From assembly GCA_963281155.1 (NCBI GenBank), contig CAUJLY010000001.1, positions 7,130,001 to 7,194,000 on the forward strand: a stretch of 64,000 nucleotides of DNA, written 5' to 3'. This document shows, in pieces, positions 11,454 through 26,418 of the stretch. Source of the DNA: Rhabditophanes sp. KR3021. Lineage: Eukaryota > Nematoda > Chromadorea > Rhabditida > Alloionematidae. The notes below the pieces were generated by a model, which was given only the letters and a program-made list of their open reading frames with translations, had not been told where the DNA came from and ran no database searches. Position numbers and translations under genes: made by a program. The stretch's first letter is position 1. The number at the start of each line of letters is the position of its first letter.

Positions 11454-14400
11454 TTATTGATAATAAATATATTTATACAAATGTAATACACAACTACAAT
11501 TCAAAACTGTCAATTTATGATTTTTGTTTTATCAATACATGTAGATAGCTAAGGTCACCAAAAGAGTACAAATTGCGTCTTGTTTACAGCGTTTTGTTTA
11601 ACTTTTAAATTCAACCATAACAAGTCTTTTTTCACACACACAATAAACGGAGCTTATGAAGTGTATTTAGCACATTTATTACCAGCACCTTTGAGACTAA
11701 TATCTTTCTTTAAAATCAAAATATATATCGCCGTTCATAGGCATTCAAAAAGTCAAGTATTTAGAAATATATACATAATTTATAGATTTTACAACTGATA
11801 ATCTTTTTTTATACGGTTCAAGAGAGATTATGAAAAGAGTAAACATTTAAAGAGTCAAAACTTATTTTAGACAAAGACAACTGCATTCATCAGAGGTTCT
11901 AAAGAAGCGTCATGCCTTAGGGGCTCATCAAAATTTGGCATATGTGTGTACAATTATAAATATTGCCTGAGCGAATTGATATTAAAACCGTTTGCAGATG
12001 GTATAACTTTTTGAAGTTGATATAACAAACTCTTGCAACAGATTGTACTTTTATCCTTCGCTGCATGTGCTCGTAATCCTTTTTAAAATTAATATTTTGT
12101 CCTCAGAAACATTTGGAATGCTTACTTTAAAAAAGTCCACAATTTCTTATTAAATAAATATATTATTACTATTGTATAAATGGTAAAAATCGTCATTTTC
12201 TTTGTTTGTCGATTCTGCTAATTTAATCAACAACCAAATTACCAAAAAACACTTACCCATATTAGAAACAATAAAAACTTTGAAATAAAATTATGTCAGA
12301 GTGTCCTTTCTTCTACTAATCTACCACCACATCACCATCAATCCTTCCCTATTATAACTTGTATTCTTCTTTTTAATAAAAAGTCCTAAATACCAATTTT
12401 ATTTTGGCATCTTCTTATTGCTGCCAACTTTGCCAATTTGACGTGAAAAGACAACATTTATTTCAGATTTAGATAATGACAACTTCTTCACATTCGACAA
12501 AGATACATTTTTTAGTAAATTAAATTTCGGAATTTAAACATTATAATTGTTAGCCTTATGTTGATTACACAAATAAATATGGAAAGCCGTGCAAAGTATT
12601 ATTTATAATATACCATTTATGTTATTACTACAATTTAGTCCTTAATATTATGATTTTTTCATTGTTCAATGTTGTAGAAAATTACTTAATAAATATTTAT
12701 TGACTTCAAGTATGTTCAATATGTTTATTTTACCTAAATGTTTTCAACCAAACAAAAGCCATACATTTAATGCATGGAAGTTTGGTTGGATAAATTGACA
12801 CTTTGACAATAGGGCCTCATATCTTATTTTGATATAGTTGTATGAGAAAGAAATATGTGTTCCTTTATCTAATATTCACTGACAAAAGATCAATCCTAAG
12901 TTGCCTATTAAATAAGCTGTCAATTTAGAGGATTAATAAATCCTTTTTTCCAAATCTTCTTCTACGTTTCTTTCCCATCTAAAGACCTATTTCTTATAAA
13001 AGCAATTTTAAAGTCATTAAAGTGATTGAATATTCATAAGTTTACTTTTTGTCCACAACATCCGCATTAATTTAAAAATATGCGTTAAAATAACTTTATT
13101 ACATGAGATAGTGGTAGGTACTTTTCTTAAAAACACTAGGAAAATATATGTCACCATTCACAATTTTTGTTTCTCTGCCCGAAGACCACTTAAATTCTTT
13201 AAATAAAATATGTATACAAGCATTTTGAAGATTTTTTAGATTTTGATATAAATTTTCCATTTTAAATTATCTCTTTTTATAAATGTTTTCCCTTATTTAT
13301 AGCTTTATAAAAACATCTAACATTGGTGTGTGTACAATAAATTTAAATCATTGACAGTTTAAATTTACATGTATATTTTTATTCCATTTCATTATGGTGA
13401 CTTTTTTAAATAAATCTTTAGACAATAAAATAAGATTTCCAAAATGTAGCCTTTATTAAACTTATTTTCAGACTTTATAAGACTTTATTAGCCCTACTAT
13501 TCTAGCAAATTTCTATTCCTGGCGCCGTGTGAAAATATATTCTAATTCAAGCTCAACAGAAGTATATGGAAATAATTTAAATTACCGAGAAAATCTATTT
13601 ACTCAAATGTCTATATTATTAATACGATTTGAAACATTTAAAACTTAGAAGAAGCTTACTTTATATATCCCTTTTAAACTAATTACTCAAAAGTGGTTTG
13701 CCTTTAAGGAGAATATTAAATTAAACGCTATCTCTTCTGATTTTAATCTGAAGAAATAGCTTCAACTAATAATCAAACTGGCGTCTTGGCTGTGGTCCAA
13801 ATTTTCATCGTCACCAACGGTGGCAACTCAGGATGAAGTGTAAGTTTTAAATCTATCGAAGTCGCTTTTTTAATTATGAAATTATGTATTTTTTAAAGAT
13901 TCGAATTTGTCATACTTAACTGAATTTTGTATTCCATGTGTATCATTAATTATCATGATGTTTAATCGTCGAGTGATTATAAAGTTAGGATAGTTTGTTG
14001 TTTATTTATGATCTCATGCTGTTCAAACCTTTTTAACTTGCACCACGGCCCTTCTTTGCATCATTGTTTTAATGAAATAACTAAAAGCCCACGATTTATA
14101 GTTAAAGTTCATTCATGAGGTAAAGATAAAAGCCTTAAAAGTAAGAGACAAATCCTAAGGATAGCTTTAAGCCGAAAGGAACTAGCCTTTAAAAAGGCAA
14201 ATATACTAGTCTATTAATATAAGTTAAATAATTGTAAATAAAATTATATGCTACTAACAAGGAAATAAATATATAACTATATCTACGTTTTTGAATTGTT
14301 GTTTTGTACAAAAAAGGAAGATACTCTCCTACTACATCATCTTTTAATTTTATTCCAAGTTCAGAGAATGTGCCTTCTTTTATCCGTTGGTATGCTATTT

Positions 14401-17400
14401 TTCACATCTTAAACTTCTATTCTTGAATTTCTATCCGTTCTTAAAAATAAATCTTTCTTTTATCACCTCATTCATACACAATTGCACCCAAAATAAAATA
14501 GACCCCTGTCTATGGAAGAGATTCTTATATTTATATGCGCATCTCCTCCTCTCTTTGAATTATTTAATGTTTGGGAAGTTTATTTCAATCATCATTTGCA
14601 TAAAATATACCATCTTGAATTTTTAAATAATTCGTTTGTTAAAATCTTTTAAATATTGAGTATCACTTAATAGATTGACACTTTTAACTACTTTTTTATT
14701 ATTAAAATTTGCATCATTTCACAGCTCTTTGGAATAATATTTAAACATCTACTTAATATTCCTTTTTTACTTTGTTATTGTTTTTAATTTTGACATCCAA
14801 ATTGCCAAAAGCTATCAGTCTTTATTATCAAATGAGATAAGAATATATTAAATAAGTGACACACATTTTTAAGTTTCTGAATTTACTTTGTGGACCTCAT
14901 TTAGTTATAATAATTTTATTGTAACAAATAAATTTGAGTCTAAGGCCACATATCATATTTCAAAGATTTAAGGTTCATTTTTTTTAATAAAAAATCATAC
15001 TTGAGATTATTGCGTCAAAATATTTGGAAGATGTATAGTTCTAATTGTGTTTAGTTTGACTAAGTACTCATTTTATTATTCTTAGTTTTTGAAAACAGTT
15101 TATTTTAGGAAGTAGTATCAAATTTATTATTTATTTAATGCCTTTAATTGAGACTAGAACAATTAAATGCCAAAAAGCAATACTAACTCTTATTTAGTCT
15201 TTTTGATACAATTTAATTTGCTTCTGTAATCAAACCAAATAAAGCTTTATTTAAGTTTTCCTTTTTTGATTATTATTGTTTTTATCAATTTGTTAGATTT
15301 TCTTGGTGAATGAACAAATAAAAAATAGGAAATTGTTTATTAAGCAAAAGACAAATAATCAAGAAACGCTAATGTCCTTTCTGATTAGCTGTAAATTTAT
15401 TTTTTTGGCTTGTCTTTGAAGTTATTTTGAATTTAATTAAAATCACTATATTATCACATTTCAATAAAGTGGATATATACTACTTTGATACAAAGCATTT
15501 CTAAAAAGGATATTTTAATGTAGATAAACAATTGTTATTATTTGTAGAGAAAATGCTGGACAATCAGTTTAACATTTTAAAATAAAATTCGATTTTGTTT
15601 TTACCACCCACCTAATCAAATGCCTATCAATTTGATATTTATTGAAACTCTATCATATTCCTATCGTTCAACAGTATCCACATTTGTGGCATTTATTTGA
15701 AGAACCGTAGTCGAGTATGTCATATCAATATTCTTTCCTATATATATGTCGTTCTTGTGTTTTAAATGTATCCAAAAGTTTAAAAATATAATAATAAGAC
15801 AAAACAATGTACATTTTTTTGGGTTAACTGTCAAAAAGTATTTAGAAAGGTTTGAGACTTTTGTTTAGCTACAAAATGTATCTTAGGAGACGCGGGATTT
15901 TTAGGAAAGAAGATATGAGATAAAATATAAGAGAATATTATAAGGATATAGAAGAAAAGAGATGATGATAAAGATGTCAAAATGTGTGCTTTGCCTATGG
16001 CTATTTTTGAAGAATATGTACATTTATATATTTATCCGAAATGACTTTAAATAAATGACCAAGAAAAAGTGAAACAAAGTAACTGATAAGCAAAGAGTCT
16101 TTAACTTTCGAACATGTCTATTTTTAAAACATATAAATTAACTACCATATTTAGTTACATTGAAGACTCATTTATTTGAATTTAATTACTTCCTTAAATT
16201 AACAAAATTAGCCTAAATTAAAACAATAACTGACTAAAAAGACGGCAATGGTAGGAAATATGCTTTGTGAATTTGCGTTCTTATTAACAACATGTAGTAT
16301 CATGTTTCTTTGAAAAGTTAAGTGGTTTCTGCAATTCACTTTTTGAAGATTAACATGGCCGGACGTATGTCATTGTTTCTTGATGAGGTGTAGTGTCCCA
16401 CTCATAAAGATGTCATAAATTTACTTTTCCTACATTTCAAAATTTAAAATCAAAATCATTCCGTTATATGAATTAGCAAATATTTTTAAAAGATCGGCTT
16501 TATTAGATTCTTTTGTCTTATTGTTTTTCAAATTAAAAAAAAGCAAACAACTTGATATTAATTTTGTGCCTATACCAACAAGACCACCAAAAACGAGGCC
16601 AAATTAATGTTTCGTTTTAAGGGAAAAATACTTTTTTGATGTAAATGTGTTGTCCAGTCAAGTCCTATCATCAGCAGATAAATACATAACTAAAAATCTA
16701 CTTATTTGTACTATATACATAGTGATGATACCATTATGTGTGCATAAGTAACGTATTCTTTTTGCTTTTAACAACATTATTCTCTTAGGAACAGTTAATG
16801 AACCATTTTTAAGTAAAAATGTAACTTTTAAAATAGGGAATATAGTAAAAATGGTTGTTGGTTCTGTGATTGTGGTATGAATTTAACTTTTCCGTGAATG
16901 TCTATTTTAAAAGCTTTATTTTTATCCACTAATCAAATGCGTTTTGCAATTACTTTATGCCTTTATATTTTATTGATAATCATCTTCATAAATCTTACGA
17001 AATTGATCCGAGTATGTAAAATGTTATGTATTCAATTAAAACAAAACAATTTGCACAAGTACCAGATTTATTTTATCCTAATATTACTCTATCTCATCCT
17101 AAAACCATTTAAATTCTTTATTTAAAGAACATTATTAATCAGAGTACGTCCAAAAAGTACTAATAAGAAGTATGTGGGATAGTAGTTCTTTTTAGAATAT
17201 CTAAAAATATGAGCCAATGCCCTTTTTGGTCTTTTAGTAGTAAAAATGATGTTTGAATAAGATTATTCAATTACTATAACATTGACAAGTTGATTTTTTA
17301 CATCCCATTACTAATAATAGTTATAAAAAAGTAAAATAAAGAAGCAATTGATTTAGTTAACATTTGTTATCAATTTACTTAAAAAATGCTTCATTTATCA

Positions 17401-18894
17401 ATGTATTTTTTATGCTTTCATTACTGTGTATTTTTAATTAAATTGTCTTGCAAGATTACTTTATTATTAAATATGTTTTCCGTTGAAATCAAAAATTGCA
17501 TTAAATTATTCTTTGTTGCAAAGTATTCTATTTAATCACATAAAAATAATATTTTACTTTTGACATACATAACATTATTGCAATTTAAAAAACCTAGTTT
17601 TGCCAATAGAAATGTTGAAATAGATGATTGTTTTGAGCTACATCCCACATAATTTATCATTATCGCAATTATAAAAATCAGCAAATGGGAAAATATGAGC
17701 TCAATAGAATAAGAAGGCACTTGGAAATGATGTATATAAATGAATAAAGTAAGATAAGCTTATTTCGTTGTCACACCTAAAGATGGATTAATTTGATTGA
17801 TTAAAATAGTCTTTTTGATACAGTTACAATACTACTTAGTAATTCCAATCAAATATTTTACTACACACTTGGCCAAATCTTTTTACCTACAAAATTAATG
17901 ACTTATTCTAAATGGCGTGATTAATGGACTATTTATTTTTAGTTTTGATAACTTGAAAATATTTTAATATTTGTTCCCTTTCAATAATTAATGAAATATA
18001 TTTATTTATAAAAAATATCTTCATTTTTTAATTAAAAACAATTCCAAAAAATATACTTTTCATTTTTGTTTGAATTATGGTAACTGTCATTATCAAACAC
18101 TTCTTGTTAAAATTATTCAAGCACACTTTAGAACGCATATCTAGTAGACAGACCATTAAAATTGTTCTAAACATAAGATAAAATCAAATTGGTTTGTCTG
18201 CCTTTTTCTAATAATTAAAAATTCATCCGATACCCATGTTTAAATGAAACTTTAGCTTTATCTATTTATACAATTCTCAAATTGCCTGATTCTAGAAAGA
18301 TATATTTGTTTAGATATTATTTAAATGTATCAAATTCAACAAATTAATCTTTTCTATATCCTGATCCAGATAAGTTTTTAAAGTTGCCAATTAGGCTGAA
18401 GTGTCAGAAACATGTGGTATCTATTAAATTCTTTAACTATAAAAATATAATAGCTTACACATCTTCATTTTGCAAAGAATATTTTCATTCCAATTAAAAT
18501 TAATACTCCGGAGTAGTTATTATTTTTACCGTTTACTTTGAAAAGCAAGAAAGTGTTTATTCTGAATTAAATTATCTTATTCTTCCATTTACATCTCTAT
18601 AACATCTCTAAGTTCAATTCCAAAAATAAGATAATCATGGAGATTGTTTCTAAACACTCAAATTAAGCATTTCAACGAAATCTTTTATAAAAGGATTTCC
18701 AATTTTAATCAAAAACTCAATTTAACCCTATTAAAATAAATTAAAACGACTATTCTACAACTATGATTTCATCCAATTAGACTCTTTATTCATTACAAGA
18801 ATGTTCTTTATTTAGTTTCACTTCTAAAAATAGCTCATTTCTTACGCAACTTCCTCCTTTATACAAATAAAGATGAATAAAAGTTTAATTTTAG
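11454..18894. other. Long AT-rich gene-poor stretch
   Basis: No gene, RNA gene or clear repeat found over 7.4 kb. The short frames present are rich in Phe, Ile, Lys and Asn and look like chance frames. The one island of more balanced composition is at 13760-13839, listed separately. The stretch may hold regulatory DNA or introns of the gene with an exon at 18895. Confidence 0.6.
13762..13839 (+). other. Candidate 5' exon or conserved non-coding island
   Basis: About 80 nt of GC-richer sequence in an AT-rich desert, ending ATGAAGT directly before a consensus donor GTAAGT (13840). All three frames are partly open and no family is recognisable, so the reading frame cannot be decided. It could be the start-codon exon of the transcript containing 18895-19371, but the strong donor would give the wrong phase for that exon; only the weaker donor at 13838 (GTGTAA) fits. 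Confidence 0.2.
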
Positions 18895-19371
18895 AAATTC
18901 TGACGTCAATATTAATCAAGTGAATTCTCACAATTCACACAGACTAAATCTTGATTCAGATTCTCAATCACTAAATACAGCTCAACGCCATCGCCTTTTG
19001 CATCACCGTGGTGGAAAATCCAATCTCTCTATCAATAAAGACGGATCTGACAACGGCGCAGGAGAACATTCTAATTTATTTAATAATCCGATATCTTCTA
19101 TATCTGATTTTGACACCCACGACCTCCGGACTTTCGATCCAACTGAACCATTGCTCAAATTCTTTGGTGGTTCATCATCTGACCGAGGATTTCTAGGTAA
19201 CGAGAACGGTGCCGCTCATGGGAGTCTCATAGCAGGCGACAACAACTACCCATATCCAGAACATCTTACAGACAAAAGTCTCTCTGCTCTCGAAGAATTT
19301 GAAGAACGAAATTCTGGATTTTTCAAATCAGACTTGTCCGAGCAAATGGGAAACTTGGAGAATTTGATTAG
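18895..19371 (+). CDS. Coding exon of a polar, low-complexity N-terminal region (probable alternative exon)
   Basis: A 477-nt exon bounded by acceptor AATTTTAG and donor AG|GTTAGT, open throughout, about 158 codons. It is rich in Ser, Asn, Asp and His (NSHNSHRLNLDSDSQ; RHRLLHHRGG; FNNPISSISDFDTHD) and ends in an acidic, possibly helical part (SALEEFEERNSGFFKS). The only in-frame ATG is near the 3' end, so it needs an upstream exon. It ends in phase 2 with AG, as does the first exon at 24814-24953, so it could splice to the shared exon at 25145 (AG+T = Ser). No protein family recognised. It could instead belong to a gene whose other exons I failed to find. Confidence 0.6.
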
Positions 19372-22300
19372 GTTAGTATTATATAAATTAAATTTCAAAA
19401 ATAAGAGAAGCCAAATCTCGTGGGAAAACAAATTACGAGTACTATTGTCAGTAGTCTCTCATTTTTTTGATTTGCCATCAAAATATTTTTAAATATCCTA
19501 CAAAAAGTTTGAAATGTAGTTGGAAAATTATTATATCATTTGAATATCATAAAGTATTTTTTGACAATGCCACACGTCATTTCATCATTATATTCAACTT
19601 ATCAAACCGCCGCCACAATTATCATTTTGAACTAGGGCAAAAACTCAGTCAAAAGGCTACTTTTTTATTATATTTTTTGACTATTATTCTGACCTATTTT
19701 TAGCCTTTCTCAATCACTAAAAAATAAGACTTCAAATTATTTGAGAAAAAAGTTATTAATTATCATTTGAGCATGAATTCAATTGGCTTGTTAAAACGGT
19801 AAGTATTTAGTTTAGTTGGGAGGATGAGAGTTGTGGTAGGGTGTCAAAAAGAGAAGTATCTAAATTTGTGGGGAATGTTTGCGTTCAACATTTGAACTCG
19901 TTTTTTATTATTTATCTACAAGATATTTATTCCTTCATCCGTCCTTACAACAATTGATTTGAAGCTATAATTTTGTGATGGATTATGCAATTGATAGCTT
20001 CAAACGTTGTGTTGGATAAAAAATTAGTTAAAAGTTTTGAAAAGACAAGTGTCAAATAGAGATATATACTTTTTTCGAATACTTAATTGTGACAGTCCAA
20101 TTATTTTTTGAACTTTAGGCGATAATTGGAGATAGTCTTGATAAGGACATTTTGTTAGTTGTTCGCTATTTTTTAAAAAAGGCACTAAATTTGGCTTTGG
20201 TTGTATCTGGGTGGGGAAAGTTGTAATGAGCAAATTTTGAATGGTTCTTTGTTTGGGTGCGAAAAATATACTGCCAACTCTTTAAATGTTAAGAAAACAT
20301 TATTTTTTTTAAATACTTTTATATAGCTTCAAAGACTTCTATGGCCATTCCAGTTTTTCATATTCAAACTTCACATTTATTTCCTATGGCTGTTGCTGAA
20401 AATATCTTAAGACTTTAATTTGAGAAACAATATACCTTCTATTATTTTCTTTTATTTCGTTTGAGTATGAACCGAGGTGCCTACGACACAATTCAGGCAT
20501 AACATTTACTCCCTATTTAACTACGTAACAAATACATTATGTGTGTCTTTAATCTATTTCACCTCTATCAACTTTTTCTTATCAACTCCTTATTATATTG
20601 TCTTTCAAATGTGTAGTTAAATAGCGACGTGAAATTTGATATCACCTTTCACTTTGCCCAAATATATTACCCCACAAAAATTATTCACATTTCCTGCCAA
20701 CAAACTCTTTATCTCTTTAATCAGTTCTTTTATTAACTTATCCCATACTAAATATATTATCCACACATATCTTAAATATCCTAAATATCTAAAATTTCAC
20801 TAATATGACTAACTGCCCAAACTCACGCCTAACTCATTTTTTAATGGAGGTCTCTTGATATCATTATGTAATCTAAGCTCACAATTGCCTGACACGTAAA
20901 ATAATTTTTACTTTAAACTCTTTAATTATTATAACTTACCATTACTGATTATTCATAATTTACATCCTATACACTACAATAAATAAACACACAACAACAC
21001 TTTCCTAAGCTAGAAAATCACATATTTCCTAACTAACATTTAATATTTATAAATTATTGTTGCATATTCAAGTATAAGTCAACTTTTAATCCACGGTATT
21101 GTTATTAATTGCTGTCACATTTTCGTTAATTGTTCATCAAGGTTCCTTTGCCAAATCAAGTCCTTTTAAAACACTTATTGTTTCAATAATTACTAAATCA
21201 AAACAATACATTTCGAGCTTTATTATGAATGGATTTATAATATTTAAATATAGTTTACAAAAAGAATTATCATTTTCCATAAACAATTATATGTTGTTAT
21301 ATTTTTGACATCTATATATTGCTTATTTTTGACATTTAGATGGTTAGTAAAGCTTACTATGTATTTGTTTATGACTTCTATACCTTTTGCTTTCAATTTA
21401 ATAATTATTTATAAAATGCCTTTGCAGTTATTAATGTTTTGTAATTGCTTTTAGGTGTAAGTAAGTGTATTTAGGGAAAGTCCCATGATACTTGTATTAT
21501 ATTAAAGATGATTTCAAGAACTTGTTAGGGTTGTTTCTTAACATTCTATGGTTTATTTTAATTAAGCTAAGTGAATCTTAAACAAATTTCTTGTACTTTC
21601 CTTTTAACTTTTTGTTCCTAGTTAAAATATTTTATTATCCTCATTATTTTCAATACATTTTATTAATTTTAAATGAAGTCATATTCTTAATTAGTTATGA
21701 TCGTTATCTTAATTCTTGGTTATTTATTAATTTTGAGTTACCAAAGAACATACGCAACTTCTTTGCCACATTTTTCTTACTTTCTTTTTGTAGTCGTAAA
21801 AGGTACTTTCTAAAGGAAAATATTTGCACGTTTCCCACTTATGTATTACACTTACCGAATATTAAAAAGGAACTGAATTATTAGGCCGTCATTAAATTTT
21901 ATAGATCTTGCACTTTATCACCTAATCCCACGATCATTTCCTTTAAAAATAACCAACCAATAATAACTTTATTTTAACCTAAAAATAAGAATTTCAATTA
22001 TGTATATGTACTTCATTTACTAACATTTTATTTAAATATTTACTAACAATATTCGTCATTTGTATTTAGAGTATCGTGTCAATAAATTGACAACATTAAC
22101 TAAATCAAAATTAACAAAATTACACTCCTTCATCTGGGTACTGCCAAAAAATAATATCAAAGTGTACTTATTAAAAACGTATGCAAAGAAACAACTTCTA
22201 GCAAAAATAGTGATTCACCTTTGCGATCTTCCAAAACGGAAACTGATGATTATTGTCCCAAAGTAAGGTGTGACAGAAATCTTCATTTGTATGGATAAAA

Positions 22301-24813
22301 TTGTATCTAATATACAATATTTATTTGTTATTTTAAAGAGTTCAAGATGAGTTTATTGGTAGTCAATTTGGCGGATGTTGATAGAAATTCAAAGTATGGG
22401 TTAGTATTGATATCTTTTTAAATATTTTAATTAATCAAACATTCACTAAAATATTTTGCCAAAAATAACACTTTATCTTTCAATATTCTGTTTTTTGGGT
22501 GTCGTCAATACTTAGTAAATAATTTATTTTTTGGTGGTGGGTTGAATTAGAAATTCTAAGATTATGGGGAATCTTTTGTCTCATTTGACTAATATTAATG
22601 TTGGAATAAAAAGTAGGCACAAATTAAAGGAAATGTCCTATTCTTTTAGGCAAATCACTATACTATCAGTATACTCTTTTCCCATTTACTTAAAGAAGAC
22701 GTTATGTTTAGATTTTTCATTACTGTTTCACCAAATAATGTATGTATCAAAGTAGTTGTTGTTTGTAGGGTAAGACAAAGCTTATTACTATTTGTAGATT
22801 TTTAAAGAGTGGTTTAAAAACAATCAAAAGACTATTCAATGGCAAATTTGTTTTTTTGTTGACATACTAAACATTAGTAATTTAGCATTATGATGCAAAC
22901 AACTATATTTGAAGGACCGCTATTTTGAGATTGAGTTTTTGCACTTTTCAGTGCAACTTTTAAGCAAATTATTTGGTAAGTATTAATTTTACCACTTCTA
23001 AGTGCATATAAATTAAATTCACTCTAATGGTACTTTAGGCAATCCCTAAGAAAGTTTCAAATGGATAATCCAACCGTGGGAGAACAATAGATAAGGATAT
23101 ATATTTTACAAATACATTTGCCACACTTTAGCCATAAACCTACTTTATCAAAGCCTATTAACTTTAATATAGTGTCTAAGAAATAAGTTGATAACAAAAG
23201 TAGACTTCTTTAACAAATTGATAAATTGAAGAAAAAGGTTTTGTTGCACCCTTTTAAATTGTTGCAGTATGTCGTTTCTTCAACCCATTGATAATAAATA
23301 ATTTTAAAAAAGTTGTTGCAAAATACATTGAACATAAATAGAATACTCTTAAGAGATATACTTCTTTAGACTTTGTTTTGGTTCCTATATTTTTTATTTA
23401 GTCTTATTTAAGATGTCTTATGGCCGAAAATATTTATAAATGGTTTTAGTCACTTTTTTGTAATTACACAAACTTTATTCTTAATGAGATTATATTAGGC
23501 TAAAATATTTCAAATATTTCCCCACAATAGTAATCAAAATAAAAGTGCTTTTAGTGGCTTAGTTGTTAAAATAAATTAAGGATCTAATTTTGAATAAATT
23601 TTCAACAAACTTCTCAACAAATCCCTAAACAAATTTCATACTAATTTTAAGCCACTTTTTTATTAGCTTATTTTAATTTTTTTCTAGCCTTCTTTTAAAT
23701 ACAATCATCCATAAGAATATATTTCATTATAAGGTCCTCTTATTTAATATTAAAATAACCTTCATTTTTATATAACTAAATTTCTTTTCAAAAGTCTTTA
23801 TAACAGTTAGATACCAGAAACGTGAATTGCTCCCGTTTTTAAAAAAGTTGCCTTTTCATTATGAACAACAAAATAAATATACCGCTAAAGAGAGTATATA
23901 TTTTGATAAAAAGTTACTTTTTAGGACTGCCTATCTTACTTTTGGTTCCTTCTTTTGTATACAACTAAATTTAACCAAATATAGCTATATCAAAAGTAAA
24001 TTGACCTGTAATCTTGCCCTAGCGTTATTTTCCGTTTTTGCCACAATATTGTCTGCCACACAATTATCTAAAAAACGAATTTAATTATAGACAAGAAATG
24101 TCATAAATTATAGGCACTTCCCCGATTATCATTAAATAAATGATACTTTCTCCCCTAATTACACTTTGATTAGAATATTCATCGTTTTTTCATTAACAAA
24201 GTTTAATCTTTTCATGGCACATTATAGTAAACCAATTATTAAAAAAATACTAGCCATACATCACTTTTTTGGCATTCTAAGTGTTAGGTGCTTGCCGTAA
24301 ATGTTAACTACCAATTTTACATATAAATCTGTATATTAAACTATTTGTCAAAACTGTTCTTTGCTATTAAATTGCATAATAATTTCAAAACTTATTGTTT
24401 TGACGAAATCTAATGGATATGACTATTAGATATTTAGTAAGGTAAATGAATTAAATAAATTATATATTTTTTGGACGGATGAATTTATTTGTTTTCAAAG
24501 GAATGTTCACACTTAATGTGAAGGGAAAAATTGTGTTATTCATAATAAAATTAGTTTCATGTTATTTCAAAGCTTGCTTAGTAATAAATAAGAGGCACTT
24601 GTAGCCGTCTTTAACACCAAAACCACCTTCCGGACTAGTTACAGCTGAAAGTTTATTAGACTAATTTAGTGCAAACGAGGCATACGAGTCCTTTAAATGT
24701 CAAACATTATAAACTTGTTAAATTCAAACAATTTTTATTAGTTTGTTTATTTTGACTGCTATTTGGTTTAATTGAGGACACAAATTGATTTAATATTATT
24801 TGGGATATAAATT
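19372..24813. other. AT-rich stretch, probably intron or intergenic
   Basis: No supported gene in 5.4 kb. One 47-nt candidate exon (22347-22393) opens with ATG AGT TTA TTG and ends in phase 2 before GTATGG; it would also join in frame to the exon at 25145, but such a short open stretch is weak evidence. Confidence 0.5.
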
Positions 24814-26368
24814 ATGCCGAATACTGACTTTTCTGACAATCATCCGCATTTCACTTTTGATGAAAGAAATGCTGCGCTTGACAAAGTCCGTGAAGCTTTG
24901 ACATCTGATTCTGCATTACTTCAAGACTATATTAATCATGCGTATAAAAAAAGGTTTGAGTTATTGGCAAAATATTTGGTGCTTTTCTATGTTTGTTTAA
25001 CTAAAGTTATTTAAAGCTGGTAATTTGTAGATGTCACTAAATTTACATATAAATTAGCATCATTAATGACTAATTTGAGGGGGGTAAAAATAAATATAAC
25101 ATTCTTTATTTAATGAATTATTTATAATGTAACTTTTATTTCAGTGAGTCGTATAAGTTCATTCGTATGGCAGGTTAGTTTCCTCACTCTTTGGAGTGTT
25201 AAAAATGACATAATTACAACAAATAATTGAAATAAACAAAAGATTGAATAAAATGGCATTAGTTAATATGCTATCGAGATTGTTGATCATGTCGGAATGC
25301 TTCAAATACATCACATGACTAGATTGACCAGAGTTTATCTAAGTTAGTTAAAACGTTTATCATGGTTGATCATAATAGCGTATTACAGATCAAAATGTAT
25401 GTAGATTTGTGATCATCAAGATAGATTGCAATCGCTCTTGTATAAGAAACTTTCACACTTTGTTGTTAAAAGGAATTAATCGTAATACACTTTGTTTAGT
25501 TTGAGGACAATGATAACTTAATCTACTTTTCAAAATATTAGACACTTCTACATATAATGTAAATTAAAACAATTAGCTAAGACATTGATTGAAAATCGGC
25601 GTTTTCAGAAACATCCAACAGTAGATAGATTGAACGATTGGCATATCAATATTAGCATAAGTCCTCTTACCAATTTAGGATTTTATAAGTTGTCAATAAA
25701 AGCTTCAAAATCATCTTCTCAATACATCAATCTCGTTAAGTTAACAATATCTGACTAATCACGTTGATTTATTGCTTGCGAATTATCTGCAGCATCTCGG
25801 TTAATTGTTGTTTTCCAAGTTAAATATTTAATTTAATTTTTAACTGCTGTTTGTTGATATTCTCATGGTGCGAATATCAAAATTAATCTAATGCCATTAT
25901 ATTCAAAAGAGTTAAATTTTTCTACTTGAGATGTAATACAAAACTAAATATTTTTTAATTTATTTTAATATTTATCTTAACCTCAGATGACCTTCACGAA
26001 GTAGCACACTATCTGAATCATATGCGAGTATGTTTCATTGCCCTGACAATTACTGCTTACATTGTCTTGCTGATATTTTTCATTTTTTGGTGTATAAGAA
26101 GGAATAGGAGGAATAGTGAAAGTAGTGCTAATGGAGGAAGAAGAACGCGATATGATTATCAAGTGAGTAATTGATTTATAATAGATTTCTTATTAACTTA
26201 TTTAAGGCTGAAGCGGGACAAGATTACAGAAGCAATCAAGAAGACCAGCAAGCTCCTTCACTTCGTACAGAAATAAATACCGGTACTGCCACAACACAAA
26301 ATTTTATGTCAAGAACAAATAGAAATCATCCACCCACATTTATGAGGCAAAGTTTTATTAAAATTTAA
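24814..26368 (+). CDS. Single-pass membrane protein, uncharacterised
   Basis: Four exons: 24814-24953, 25145-25173 (29 nt), 25987-26162 and 26207-26368; 168 aa. The start is the first ATG after an acceptor-free leader. The N-terminal half is polar and helical (TFDERNAALDKVREALTS; KFIRMADDLHEVAHYL). One membrane segment follows at about residues 75-97 (VCFIALTITAYIVLLIFFIF), then a basic stop-transfer (CIRRNRRN) and a 70-residue Gln/Asn/Thr-rich cytoplasmic tail ending SFIKI. Size and topology resemble potassium-channel accessory subunits such as KCNE/MPS, but I see no diagnostic motif, so that is only a suggestion. Alternative N-termini are likely (exon 18895-19371). Long introns (191 and 813 nt) contrast with the usual 40-50 nt here. 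Confidence 0.65.
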
Positions 26369-26418
26369 AGAGAAACAAAACATTTGTACCAAATTTATAA
26401 AAAGGACAAGATTTTAAA

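Noticed and set aside
14387..24084. Several frames of 60-97 aa in the AT-rich region
   Set aside because: Biased to Phe, Ile, Tyr, Lys and Leu, with no motifs or splice partners; typical chance frames in AT-rich DNA.
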